Shown here: piece by piece, positions 33,438 through 41,301 of the stretch
Layout of the letters: each line of letters starts with the position of its first letter
Numbering within the stretch: the first letter of the stretch is position 1
NCBI RefSeq assembly: GCF_003003035.1
Contig: NZ_PVTS01000004.1
Location: 124,001-188,000 of the forward strand
Length of the DNA stretch: 64,000 nt
Origin: Marinilabilia salmonicolor
GTDB taxonomy: Bacteria; Bacteroidota; Bacteroidia; Bacteroidales; Marinilabiliaceae
Direction of reading: 5' to 3'
Made by a program: the position numbers and the translations under genes
The notes under the pieces: model-generated
What the model was told of the DNA's origin: nothing
Databases searched by the model: none
What the model saw: the letters and a program-made list of their open reading frames with translations, nothing else

Positions 33438-34133
33438 GTGGAAACATTAATTCAATTGGATCAGGAGCTTTTGCTGTATTTAAACTCATTCACATCACCT
33501 TTGTTTGATGCTGTTTTCTGGTTGATTACCAGTAAAACCATTTGGGTTCCGATGTATGTAATGATACTCTATGCAATTTTTAAGAGTCAGGGAATTAAAG
33601 GTTTTGTGACCATTGTTTTTCTTGGTTTGATGGTGCTTTTGTGTGATCAAATCTCCACCAATATTTTCAAAGAGGGATTTGAGCGTTTTCGTCCGTCACA
33701 TGAACCTGCCCTGGAAGGATTGGTTGATCTGATCAATGGCAAAAAAGGAGGGAAGTATGGTTTTGTCTCCTCTCATGCAACCAACTCCTTTGGTTTAGCA
33801 GTGTTTTCATTGCTTCTGTTCCGATTTCGATGGTACACCGTATTTATTTTGTTTTGGGCAGCGTTGAATAGTTATTCCCGTATTTATATGGGGGTGCATT
33901 ATCCGGGAGATATTCTGGGTGGCTTAGTATTGGGATCCGTTATAGGTTGGTTTGTTTATTGGATGTACCGGAAAGTTGCTTCCAGATTCCTTTTGATTCC
34001 TGACAGCATAACCCCAACAGCCGGAAGACGGGAGTTCTCATTGTCAAATGTACGCTTGGTCGTTTTTACGGGACTCATCACTATTGTTTTAATATTGCTG
34101 TCGGGTAAAATAATTCTGCCGCTCACGGTTTAG
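33438..34133 (+). CDS. PAP2 family membrane phosphatase
   Basis: An integral-membrane phosphatase of 231 residues with about six spans. All three PAP2 motifs are present: KX6RP at 78-86 (KEGFERFRP), SSHA at 111-114, and SRX5HX3D at 147-158 (SRIYMGVHYPGD). Likely substrates are undecaprenyl pyrophosphate, phosphatidylglycerol phosphate or a lipid phosphate; sequence alone does not choose. The start is GTG 33438. It stands alone, divergent from the lipid kinase gene, and is followed by about 185 nt before the next gene. Confidence 0.94.
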   Translation: METLIQLDQELLLYLNSFTSPLFDAVFWLITSKTIWVPMYVMILYAIFKSQGIKGFVTIVFLGLMVLLCDQISTNIFKEGFERFRPSHEPALEGLVDLINGKKGGKYGFVSSHATNSFGLAVFSLLLFRFRWYTVFILFWAALNSYSRIYMGVHYPGDILGGLVLGSVIGWFVYWMYRKVASRFLLIPDSITPTAGRREFSLSNVRLVVFTGLITIVLILLSGKIILPLTV

Positions 34134-34318
34134 GATTTCTTTTACATTGGTGCCTTAATTGGATTGATATTGAGCGTGTTATTTAAGAAACAAGAAGGGG
34201 TGAAGTATAATTTTTGTTAAAACCAATATTTTTGATGTTAAATCTGTTTTAAACCTTCCTTTTTTTTCTTATTTTTATATCACATCAATATCAATAACCT
34301 CTTTAAATCATTTCAATT

Positions 34319-34588
34319 ATGAGCACTACAATAACATTCAATCAGCTCAGGAAGATTAAGGATAGTCTGCCTGAGGGAAGTATTCGCAGCATTGCCGACT
34401 CGTTAAACCTCGACGTAGAGACAGTCAGAAATTATTTCGGAGGGGCCAACTACGATCGGGGCAGAAGTATTGGAATTCATCTGGAACAAGGCCCTGATGG
34501 TGGCGTAGTGGAACTTGACGATACCACCATCCTGGATATGGCCAGAGAAATCATTGAAGGAAAAAGAGAAGTGCATATGAGTAACTGA
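34319..34588 (+). CDS. Small HTH-like conserved protein (Bacteroidota-specific)
   Basis: An 89-residue protein with a DNA-binding-type helical start (TFNQLRKIKDSLPEGSIRSI followed by ADSLNLDVETVRNYFGG, resembling a helix-turn-helix with recognition helix DVETVRNYF). An acidic C-terminal half follows (LEQGPDGGVVELDDTTILDM). I know very similar short proteins in many Bacteroidota, always hypothetical. It is a single gene ended by a strong terminator. Regulation and targets are unknown. Confidence 0.82.
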   Translation: MSTTITFNQLRKIKDSLPEGSIRSIADSLNLDVETVRNYFGGANYDRGRSIGIHLEQGPDGGVVELDDTTILDMAREIIEGKREVHMSN

Positions 34589-34645
34589 TTGAAGCGTTGC
34601 CTTACCTGAAAGGGTGAGGTTTTATTATGATACTATGTGGAACCC

Positions 34646-34683
34646 GGGGGTGTTTTCAGAATTATGAGAACACCCCCCTTTTT
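34646..34683 (+). terminator. Intrinsic terminator after the small HTH-like gene
   Basis: GGGGGTGTTTTC (34646-34657) pairs with GAGAACACCCCC (34666-34677, one G-T pair) around an 8-nt loop. A T-run follows on the plus strand. Confidence 0.9.
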
Positions 34684-34698
34684 ATGGTCAGGCAGCAG

Positions 34699-36036
34699 TT
34701 ATGCAACTTCTTTTTTTAAGGATGATTTTAGAATATAAAATCCGATAAGCCCTGCCGCAATGGAGCCAAAGAAAATACCGATTTTGGCTTGATTCATCAG
34801 TTCCTGGGTTTCAAATGCAAGACTTGAGATAAAGAGCGACATGGTGAATCCGATACCTCCTATAAACCCGAGTCCGACAAAAGCTTTCCATGGAATGTTA
34901 CGAGGCTTCACAGAAAGTTTCAGCTTTACGGCCAGCCATGAGAAGAGTGAAATTCCGATGGCTTTTCCAAAAACCAGACTTACTGCAATGGCGATGGATA
35001 AGTCGTTGAGAATGGCCCCGCTGGACAGCGGAGAACCCGGGGACAGAATTGTCACCCCTGCATTGGCCAGCGCAAAAAGTGGAAGAATAAGATAATTGAC
35101 CACTCCGCTGAGATTATGTTCAATCATCTGCAGCGGGCTTTGGGTTTTCTTTACCAGCGATTCTACTTGATCGATTGCAGCCAACTGCTTGTTGGTCATT
35201 ACAAATTTTTTATCATCACGTGGTAAGGTCGAAAAATGCTTTAGCCCCTCTTTTATCCTAGGCATAAAGTCATTGATGTGAATTTTAGGACGCATTGGTA
35301 TGCTGAAGGCTACTAAAACACCTGCAATGGTGGGGTGAATTCCTGATTTGAGGAACAGAAGCCAGATGATAAATCCCACGTAAGTGTAGAGATAGAGATT
35401 TTGTATGTTAAAATAATTGGCGGCAAATAAAATCATTAATAATCCCAGTGCAAAGAACAAATAGTACCACAAAATGGTGTTGCTGTAAAACATGGCAATG
35501 ACCAACACTGCTCCGAGGTCATCGACAATAGCCAGGGCTGTAAGGAATATTTTCAAACTTAAAGGAACCTTTTTCCCCAGAATTCCTAAAATGGCCAGAG
35601 AAAAGGCAATATCTGTGGCCATGGGTATTCCCCATCCCTGAGACATCTCCCCGGAGAAACCAAATGAGACAAATAAAAGAATCGGGACAACCATGCCCCC
35701 AATAGCTCCGAAAACAGGGAAGATGGCCTGGCGGAACGAACTTAACTCTCCCGCGATAAATTCCCGTTTGATTTCCAGTCCTACCACAAAAAAGAAAATG
35801 GCCATCATGCCATCGTTAATCCAGTGCAGTAATGACTTTTTGAGTTCAAAGGGCGCCAACCCCAGGATGAAATCATATTCCCAGAGTGATTCGTAATATC
35901 CTTTCATGGGGGAATTGGCCCAAAGCAACGCCAGAAAGGTTACAAATATTAACAATACACCACCACTGGTAACATGTTTTAAAAACCACTGTATGGGATC
36001 TGTCAGATTGGGTTTAGGGAATTGAGTTCTCTTCAT
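34699..36036 (-). CDS. nhaA: Na+/H+ antiporter NhaA
   Basis: Inner-membrane electrogenic exchanger that expels Na+ in return for protons, important at alkaline pH. It has 445 residues with about 12 spans. The ion-binding double Asp is D172-D173 in LAIVDDLGAVLVIAMFY, equivalent to D163/D164 of E. coli. The conserved GIPMATDIAFSLAIL helix (D142) precedes it. The loop and last spans (IGISLFSWLAVKLKLSV, LGFIGGIGFTMSLFISSLAF) are typical. It is divergent from nhaD across 300 bp. No riboswitch was recognised upstream. Confidence 0.97.
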   Translation of the reverse strand: MKRTQFPKPNLTDPIQWFLKHVTSGGVLLIFVTFLALLWANSPMKGYYESLWEYDFILGLAPFELKKSLLHWINDGMMAIFFFVVGLEIKREFIAGELSSFRQAIFPVFGAIGGMVVPILLFVSFGFSGEMSQGWGIPMATDIAFSLAILGILGKKVPLSLKIFLTALAIVDDLGAVLVIAMFYSNTILWYYLFFALGLLMILFAANYFNIQNLYLYTYVGFIIWLLFLKSGIHPTIAGVLVAFSIPMRPKIHINDFMPRIKEGLKHFSTLPRDDKKFVMTNKQLAAIDQVESLVKKTQSPLQMIEHNLSGVVNYLILPLFALANAGVTILSPGSPLSSGAILNDLSIAIAVSLVFGKAIGISLFSWLAVKLKLSVKPRNIPWKAFVGLGFIGGIGFTMSLFISSLAFETQELMNQAKIGIFFGSIAAGLIGFYILKSSLKKEVA

Positions 36037-36287
36037 TTTTAATGTTGGTTATTTTGTTATTCTTTTTTGTTGTCCCGGCTATTTACGAACTTACCTGTAT
36101 TATGTTTCAGCTAATTTATATATTTAGAGCTTTGTATATATATGTCTTTTTACATATGTGTCTGTGTGGCATTGAATTGTCATCTTTTTTTCTGTGATAA
36201 AATAGATTTTGTCTGAATAGTGACTCCTTCCTGCGTTAAACATTCTTAAAACTGAGCCAGGGGAGGATAATCAGACGCAAAGGACTC

Positions 36288-36295
36288 TACCTTTG
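36288..36295 (+). promoter_or_regulatory. Possible nhaD promoter
   Basis: TACCTTTG matches TAnnTTTG, about 40 nt before the nhaD ATG. No good -33 element. The rest of the 300-bp nhaA-nhaD gap (36037-36336) is A+T-rich with nothing else recognisable. Confidence 0.35.
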
Positions 36296-36336
36296 CCGGT
36301 GTCAAAAAATTACCTCTCTCTCTAATATTTATTCTT

Positions 36337-37722
36337 ATGTTTTTCTTTTATGCGATGATCATAGTCTTTGTTCTGGGCTATGGGTTGATTGTTTTTGAAC
36401 ACGTCAATAAAATTGATAAAGCGGCTACGGCCCTGTTTACCGGAGCTATTCTCTGGACACTATTGGTTATTGATGCTCCACAAATAATGGGTATGCATTT
36501 AAACCGGAACTGGAGTGATTTTTCTTCCGGTCTGGGAATTCCTGAGACCGCCCAGGTCATGGAGTTTGTTACGCAGCATGCTGTTATTGAGCATTTGGGA
36601 GATGTTGCTTCCATTATCTTTTTCCTGTTGGGAGCTATGACCATTGTGGAGGTAATTGACCGATACCAGGGGTTCAGGATTATAACAGACCGAATTCATA
36701 CAACAAACAGAATTAAGTTGTTGTGGATCATTAGTGTGCTGACTTTCTTCATTTCGGCAGTTTTGGATAACCTTACCACAACCATTGTGATGATTGCTTT
36801 GCTCCAGAAATTGCTTTCAAAACAGGATAATCGCTGGCTTTTTTCAGGGATGGTGGTTGTTGCTGCCAATGCGGGCGGTGCATGGTCGCCCATGGGTGAT
36901 GTTACCACGATTATGCTGTGGATAGGTGGTCAGATTACAGCTGCGGGCATTGTGAAAACGCTTATTTTGCCCAGTCTTGTCACGATGTTGGTGCCCCTGG
37001 CCATTCTTTCTTTGGTGATGAAAGGAGCCACCAATCGTCCATTGCTGGAACCTGATGAATCGGCAGAGTTTATTCCCTATAAAGACCGGTTGAAAATTTT
37101 GGTTTTCGGAATACTGGCGCTTGTGGCAGTTCCGGTGTTTAAAGGACTGACTCAGTTACCACCATTTCTGGGGATGTTGCTCGGGTTGGGTGCTCTGTGG
37201 ATGTACACCGATCGTCATTTGAAAAGACGAAATGTTTTGGATAAAAGGAAATTGAGTATTGTTAAGATTCTCGAAAGGGTGGATGTGGCTTCTATCCTGT
37301 TCTTTTTGGGAATACTACTGGCGGTGGCAGCCCTTCAAACAGCGGGTCATCTTAACCTGCTGGCTCAATGGCTGGATGAAAATGTTTCCAATATTTACGG
37401 GATTAATATCATTATTGGCTTTCTGTCATCTGTTGTGGATAATGTCCCTTTGGTGGCTGCATCGATGGGAATGTACGATGTGCCACAGGTAGCAGATGTG
37501 GCCATGGCTTCCGATTTCTTTGTGGATGGTAATTTTTGGTCCTTTCTGGCATACTGCTCAGGAACAGGTGGAAGTATTCTTATCATTGGTTCGGCTGCAG
37601 GAGTGGCTGCCATGAGCATGGAAGGAATTCCATTTTTCTGGTATCTGAAACGAATAAGTTTATTGGCTTTATTGGGCTATATTGCCGGTGCAGGCACTTA
37701 TTTACTGATGTTTGCCTGGTAA
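36337..37722 (+). CDS. nhaD: Na+/H+ antiporter NhaD (ArsB/NhaD superfamily)
   Basis: A second sodium-proton exchanger, of the NhaD type known from marine, halophilic and alkaliphilic bacteria and chloroplasts. It has 461 residues with about 12 spans. Typical NhaD segments: LDNLTTTIVMIALLQKLLSK, ANAGGAWSPMGDVTTIMLWI, and SSVVDNVPLVAASMGMYDVP. The duplicated DN motifs suggest the internal repeat of the superfamily. It stands alone, divergent from nhaA. No terminator is seen; the following 600 bp hold palindromic repeats. Confidence 0.95.
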   Translation: MFFFYAMIIVFVLGYGLIVFEHVNKIDKAATALFTGAILWTLLVIDAPQIMGMHLNRNWSDFSSGLGIPETAQVMEFVTQHAVIEHLGDVASIIFFLLGAMTIVEVIDRYQGFRIITDRIHTTNRIKLLWIISVLTFFISAVLDNLTTTIVMIALLQKLLSKQDNRWLFSGMVVVAANAGGAWSPMGDVTTIMLWIGGQITAAGIVKTLILPSLVTMLVPLAILSLVMKGATNRPLLEPDESAEFIPYKDRLKILVFGILALVAVPVFKGLTQLPPFLGMLLGLGALWMYTDRHLKRRNVLDKRKLSIVKILERVDVASILFFLGILLAVAALQTAGHLNLLAQWLDENVSNIYGINIIIGFLSSVVDNVPLVAASMGMYDVPQVADVAMASDFFVDGNFWSFLAYCSGTGGSILIIGSAAGVAAMSMEGIPFFWYLKRISLLALLGYIAGAGTYLLMFAW

Positions 37723-38336
37723 AAAGAGCAGGTGAATCTGGAAATAATAGTTTTAGCCTGGACGATTCATGTACTTTCTTAATGATATGATCGAATACCA
37801 ATAAATACTGGCAACGTAAAGAAAATTGATGAAGAGAACAATGAATTATTTTCAAATTAATTTTTTGAGGAAGTTTTTATTTGGCAGGTAGTTGAACATC
37901 TTAATAGAAAAATTGTGAATAGTTCAGTCCTCCCAAAAGCGTGGCCTTTTCCTTTTAAAGGAATACATAATGTCGCATTGGTAGGGTGAGGCTTTGTTTT
38001 ATTAAGGCCGAAGGTTTAAAAGAAATTGTATTAAATCAATCCCCCCCTCTCATTATTGGTCGCGTCGCGACCAATAATGAGAGGGGGCGTGGGGGATACC
38101 TCAAAACCCAGGGCGTTGCCCTGGGCTATTTCGTTTAGGCTTTCAGCCTGTTTACATATTACCTGGTTTATGTATAAGGTAGTTAGAACAATACTCCGTT
38201 ATCCCGAAGTTTCGGAAAAATTCAACTATTTGCAGAACATGGTTTTTTGTCGCTTAAAACACAGGTTATCATCATTATATGAATTGTCTTACATCTTAAA
38301 TCTAATAGTCTAACGATCTATTGTTAGAACAAAGCT
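37723..38336. repeat. 614-bp intergenic region with REP-like palindromes
   Basis: A 22-bp perfect inverted repeat with a single central base (38043-38064 and 38066-38087) carries long C/G runs at its ends and CGCG at the centre. It is followed by an 8-bp hairpin CCCAGGGC/GCCCTGGG (38107-38125) and a short AGGC/GCCT hairpin (38137-38149). Such cccagggc, gccctggg and aggctttcagcct strings are widespread in Bacteroidota noncoding DNA and may be REP elements moved by IS200-like RAYT transposases (inference). No gene was found in 37723-38042 or 38150-38336. Confidence 0.75.
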
Positions 38337-39086
38337 TCAGTATAGCAGTTTTTTATCATCTTCACTCATCTGTTCAATTGCTTTTTTGGTTGTTTCCAGT
38401 TTTTCGGGAGTGCCAATATCAAACCACAAGTCGTGTTGACTTTCGTATCCTCTGAATGTGTGGTTACGTGCCAGCCGGAGGTAAAGCTCCATAATGGGGA
38501 ATTTCCCGGTTTCAAGAATTAAATCGAAAATCCGGGGCTCTACGATGTGTATTCCCTGGAAACCGAATGCGTTGTATCTGGAGGTTTCTTTGGTTATGAT
38601 TTTGTCACCGGTTTTCAGGTTTTCCCATCCCGCCAGTTCCATGTGTTCATTGAAGAGCAGATGCCGGGTGGTGTGGCGTTGCTTTACCATGAGTGAAGCA
38701 AGTTCCCCGTGCGACTGATGGAATGATATAAATTTTTTTAGATTGGCGGTGGTCACAATATCCACGTTGTAAAGGAGCATAGGATTTTTATTATCGAACA
38801 GGGGACGGGCTTTAAGAAGGCCTCCGCCAGTGTCCAGTAATTGCTCCGATTCATCCGATACAACGATTTCCATCCTGTCAGAACGAAAGCGATTTATTTC
38901 CTCAATGACCAGATCACTAAAATGATGTACGTTGACCACTACTTTGCTGATTCCTGCATTCTCCATTTTGAGCAGAGCCATCTTAAGCATAGTCATTCCG
39001 TTGACTTCAATCAAAGCCTTTGGTTTATTATTGGTAAGAGGTTTTAATCGTGTGCCCAGACCGGCAGCAAACAGCATTGCGTTCAT
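38337..39086 (-). CDS. Sugar nucleotidyltransferase (MurU / Man1P-guanylyltransferase-like)
   Basis: A nucleotidyltransferase of the RfbA/GlmU-N fold, 249 residues. The signature is GLGTRLKPLTNNKPKALIEV near the N-terminus. The catalytic Asp segment NPMLLYNVDI is near 95-105. Homologues in Bacteroidota are close to MurU, which activates N-acetylmuramic acid 1-phosphate in cell-wall recycling. The AmgK-like kinase needed for that route lies 7 kb away on the same strand (46098-47537), which supports the MurU reading over mannose-1-phosphate guanylyltransferase. Assignment of substrate remains open. Confidence 0.82.
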   Translation of the reverse strand: MNAMLFAAGLGTRLKPLTNNKPKALIEVNGMTMLKMALLKMENAGISKVVVNVHHFSDLVIEEINRFRSDRMEIVVSDESEQLLDTGGGLLKARPLFDNKNPMLLYNVDIVTTANLKKFISFHQSHGELASLMVKQRHTTRHLLFNEHMELAGWENLKTGDKIITKETSRYNAFGFQGIHIVEPRIFDLILETGKFPIMELYLRLARNHTFRGYESQHDLWFDIGTPEKLETTKKAIEQMSEDDKKLLY

Positions 39087-39260
39087 TTGGTAGATGTTAG
39101 TCAGTAGGTTGTGGTGAATAGTCTTTTGTTAGTCAAATATGGTCATAACTTATACCACAAAGCCCACCTATTTGACTAGAATTACTATCCTTTTCGTCAT
39201 TTATTCGTTGCGATAAAATGAAGATATCAAAACCTGAAAATGGAATTGTGGTGTCGTGCT

Positions 39261-39608
39261 TTATTCAAGATCTAATACTATCTGAATGTTTTCTTTTACC
39301 AATTCTATCAGGTTGTCAGGAAGAACACCAACCCTGTTTGTCAGACGTTTATTGTCAATTGCTCGGATTTGGTCAATCATAACATCACAAGCCTGATGTA
39401 AATTTGCTGTTCCTTTTTTTATGTGTACTCTTAATATTTCAGAATCTCTTTTCACGTTTGTTGTAATCGGGCAAACAATGGTTGAGGGATGAGGAATATT
39501 ATTGAGCAGGTTTGTTTGAATCGTTAAAACAGGTCTTGTTTTTCCCGGTTCAGTCCCAATTTGTGGATTTAGGTCTGCAATCCAAATTTCGAATTGTTTA
39601 ATCTGCAT
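39261..39608 (-). CDS. PemK/MazF-type mRNA interferase toxin
   Basis: Toxin of a type II toxin-antitoxin pair, an endoribonuclease that cleaves mRNA at short sequences. It has 115 residues with the family core: EIWIADLNPQIGTEPGKTRP followed by VLTIQT, then STIVCPITTN. Catalytic-type R25 and T49 match MazF/PemK. Its ATG overlaps the antitoxin stop by 11 nt, so translation is coupled. It lies next to a MITE-like element. I give no symbol because the mazF/pemK split cannot be decided here. Confidence 0.93.
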   Translation of the reverse strand: MQIKQFEIWIADLNPQIGTEPGKTRPVLTIQTNLLNNIPHPSTIVCPITTNVKRDSEILRVHIKKGTANLHQACDVMIDQIRAIDNKRLTNRVGVLPDNLIELVKENIQIVLDLE

Positions 39609-39828
39609 AATCTATCTCCTCAAAATCTTTTAGTGCAGACATAGAATCAGATTTAACTATTTCCGATTCCTTCCTAAGCTTTTTCTCAAGAATATTTTTG
39701 CGCTGAACTTTGTTGTAATAGTCTAAAGCTTCATTTATATAACGGTTTCTTGGTTTCTTAATTCGAGAGAGAATTTTTTCTGTCTCACCAAAAATCGAAT
39801 CATCTATTTTCAGGGATACTGTTTTCAT
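39598..39828 (-). CDS. Antitoxin (MazE/RHH-like)
   Basis: A 76-residue antitoxin partner. The N-terminus KTVSLKIDDSIFGETEKILS and KKPRNRYINEALDYY suit a ribbon-helix-helix or MazE-like DNA-binding fold. The C-terminus (SDSMSALKDFEEIDYAD) is acidic, as toxin-wrapping tails are. It precedes the toxin gene with an 11-nt overlap. A promoter -7 box lies about 30 nt upstream (39858-39865), probably autoregulated. Confidence 0.88.
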   Translation of the reverse strand: MKTVSLKIDDSIFGETEKILSRIKKPRNRYINEALDYYNKVQRKNILEKKLRKESEIVKSDSMSALKDFEEIDYAD

Positions 39829-39857
39829 AACACATGATTTTTTTTACTTGTATATTA

Positions 39858-39865
39858 CAAAGGTA
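39858..39865 (-). promoter_or_regulatory. Promoter -7 box of the toxin-antitoxin operon
   Basis: On the minus strand TACCTTTG matches TAnnTTTG, about 30 nt before the antitoxin ATG. The region up to 39895 is A+T-rich; the MITE-like element begins at 39896. Confidence 0.5.
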
Positions 39866-39895
39866 TATCTTATTTGTATGTTTATCAAGTGTGTT

Positions 39896-40168
39896 TAGTT
39901 TCTGCCCATGAATTACCACTTGCGTAGTTACGCTTGCCGCCAAAATACTCATCCCGATAGTGCTTTTTGTTGTTTTTTTGCTCAAAAACCTTACATAAGC
40001 TATTTCAGGACTACGTTTTTTGCGTCTTGCGCCACCTATCGGTCGCCAAAGGCTTGCTGACGGCACGGTGCTAAAGCTATAGGCGGCACGCGGTCGCAAG
40101 CCTCGAAATTCGCAATTTCTGACAAGAAATTAAAAACAAATTTTACCGGGTTGATGGACAGACTCTAT
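39896..40168. mobile_element. MITE-like element beside the toxin-antitoxin pair
   Basis: About 270 bp between the antitoxin promoter and the mrpG stop. The left end (39896-39912) and the reverse complement of the right end (near 40151-40167) agree at 13 of 17 positions. The left part 39896-39952 is repeated at 62722-62778 in inverted orientation with four mismatches in 57. The interior has G+C-rich inverted segments (tgcgccacctat and ataggcggcacgc, 40024-40091) and no credible gene. The 383-bp gap between mrpG and the antitoxin is thereby mostly explained. Confidence 0.62.
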
Positions 40169-40211
40169 TAATAGATGTTGCCTCCCAATAATATTACCCA
40201 AAAAAGAGCAA

Positions 40212-40547
40212 TCAACGTTCCTTTCTGCTTTCATCAGAAATGCCGCTTTCCGGTTCGTCGGTAGTTCCGGGAGTGCCAATGCTGCGGGCTGCGCGGGCAA
40301 TTACATGCGCTGCAACGGGTGAGAGGAATACCAGTACTCCGAATACAATGGCAGATTCAAGCAATACAAACCAATCGAGAAACAACAGATTGACACCAAT
40401 GAGCAGCAGCAATAATCCCAGAGATGAAACTTTGGTAACGACATGCATTCGTGCATACAAATTTTTAAATCGCCAGATACCGACAGAGGCAATTAAAACA
40501 ACGATTGCACTGATTAACAATATGGCTCCTACAATATATTCCATCAT
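40212..40547 (-). CDS. mrpG: Mrp Na+/H+ antiporter subunit G
   Basis: Small membrane subunit of the Mrp (Mnh/Pha) antiporter. It has 111 residues, three hydrophobic spans, the KNLYARMHVVTKVSSLG motif after the first span, and a hydrophilic tail ending in Lys/Glu/Arg. It overlaps mrpF by 4 nt. It is the last gene of the seven-gene operon, here in the order mrpA, B, C, D, E, F, G. Confidence 0.95.
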   Translation of the reverse strand: MMEYIVGAILLISAIVVLIASVGIWRFKNLYARMHVVTKVSSLGLLLLLIGVNLLFLDWFVLLESAIVFGVLVFLSPVAAHVIARAARSIGTPGTTDEPESGISDESRKER

Positions 40548-40831
40548 TGGTCTTTGTTTTGTTTATACAGATAACGGGCAATAATCATTGATCCAAAAGC
40601 CAGAATAAAGGCTACAACCAATACCACATCCAGAAGGAGTTTCTCCCTGGTGTAAAGGACGTCGCATACCATCATTCCAACAATAATAACTCCGATCTGA
40701 TCGAGGGCCACAACCCTGTCGGGCAGGGTAGGTCCTTTGAAAAGACGTAAGAAGGGGAATATGAGACTTATAGAAAAAATATACAAAGCAATGAGTGCGG
40801 CATATTCCAAAAAAACATCGGCATGGGTCAT
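40544..40831 (-). CDS. mrpF: Mrp Na+/H+ antiporter subunit F
   Basis: Small subunit of the Mrp complex, 95 residues from ATG 40831, with three spans and the RLFKGPTLPDRVVALDQIG motif typical of MrpF. A longer frame to 40861 adds ten residues overlapping mrpE and is not needed. It sits in the cytoplasmic membrane with subunit G. It overlaps mrpG by 4 nt and lies 1 nt after mrpE. Confidence 0.94.
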   Translation of the reverse strand: MTHADVFLEYAALIALYIFSISLIFPFLRLFKGPTLPDRVVALDQIGVIIVGMMVCDVLYTREKLLLDVVLVVAFILAFGSMIIARYLYKQNKDQ

Positions 40832-40832
40832 A

Positions 40833-41150
40833 TCACAAAGCTTTAGATAACAAACTTTCAATTTTACCGGTCACTTTCAAAAAATCGGCATGGTCACTCC
40901 TGTTGAGCAGATGAACCAGTATTTTATTGTTCTCAGAGTCAATGTCAATACTCATAGATCCGGGAGTCATACTAATGAGGTTAAAAAGCAGAACAACCCT
41001 CCATCCTTTCTTAAGTGTTGATTGATATTCGATGAGCATACCATCTTCTCCACGACTTCCCTTCACCACTTGCATGGCAATGGCCAAACCGGATTCGGTG
41101 ACCTTGAAGGCGTAGTAGATGAAAAAGTATATGAAATAGAGTGGTTTCAT
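40833..41150 (-). CDS. mrpE: Mrp Na+/H+ antiporter subunit E, short form
   Basis: 105 residues, compared with about 160 in typical MrpE. The conserved C-terminal part is clear (YFIYYAFKVTESGLAIAMQV start; LISMTPGSMSIDIDSENNK; HADFLKVTGKIESLLSKAL), but the usual two N-terminal spans are absent. The 151 bp upstream do not encode them; they hold heptamer array F. Whether this is a functional short version or a truncated gene is unknown. It lies between mrpD and mrpF in an otherwise standard operon. Confidence 0.88.
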   Translation of the reverse strand: MKPLYFIYFFIYYAFKVTESGLAIAMQVVKGSRGEDGMLIEYQSTLKKGWRVVLLFNLISMTPGSMSIDIDSENNKILVHLLNRSDHADFLKVTGKIESLLSKAL

Positions 41151-41160
41151 TTTTAGTTAA

Positions 41161-41258
41161 TTAGTTGTTCTTTAGCTTATAGTTCTTGGCTCATTGCTTT
41201 TAGCCCCCTGTACCCTGCTCCTTGCTGCATGCCCCTTGCTCCATGGCTTTGCTCCTTA
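41161..41258 (-). repeat. Heptamer array F (14 units, GCYYCNT) between mrpD and mrpE
   Basis: Fourteen 7-nt units (for example gctcatt, gctcctt, gcccctt, gctccat) keep phase. They occupy most of the only wide gap in the mrp operon. Confidence 0.78.
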
Positions 41259-41301
41259 TTGTGGAACCGGAAGTCCTCCCTGGGGGGGATTTAGGGGGCT
41301 G

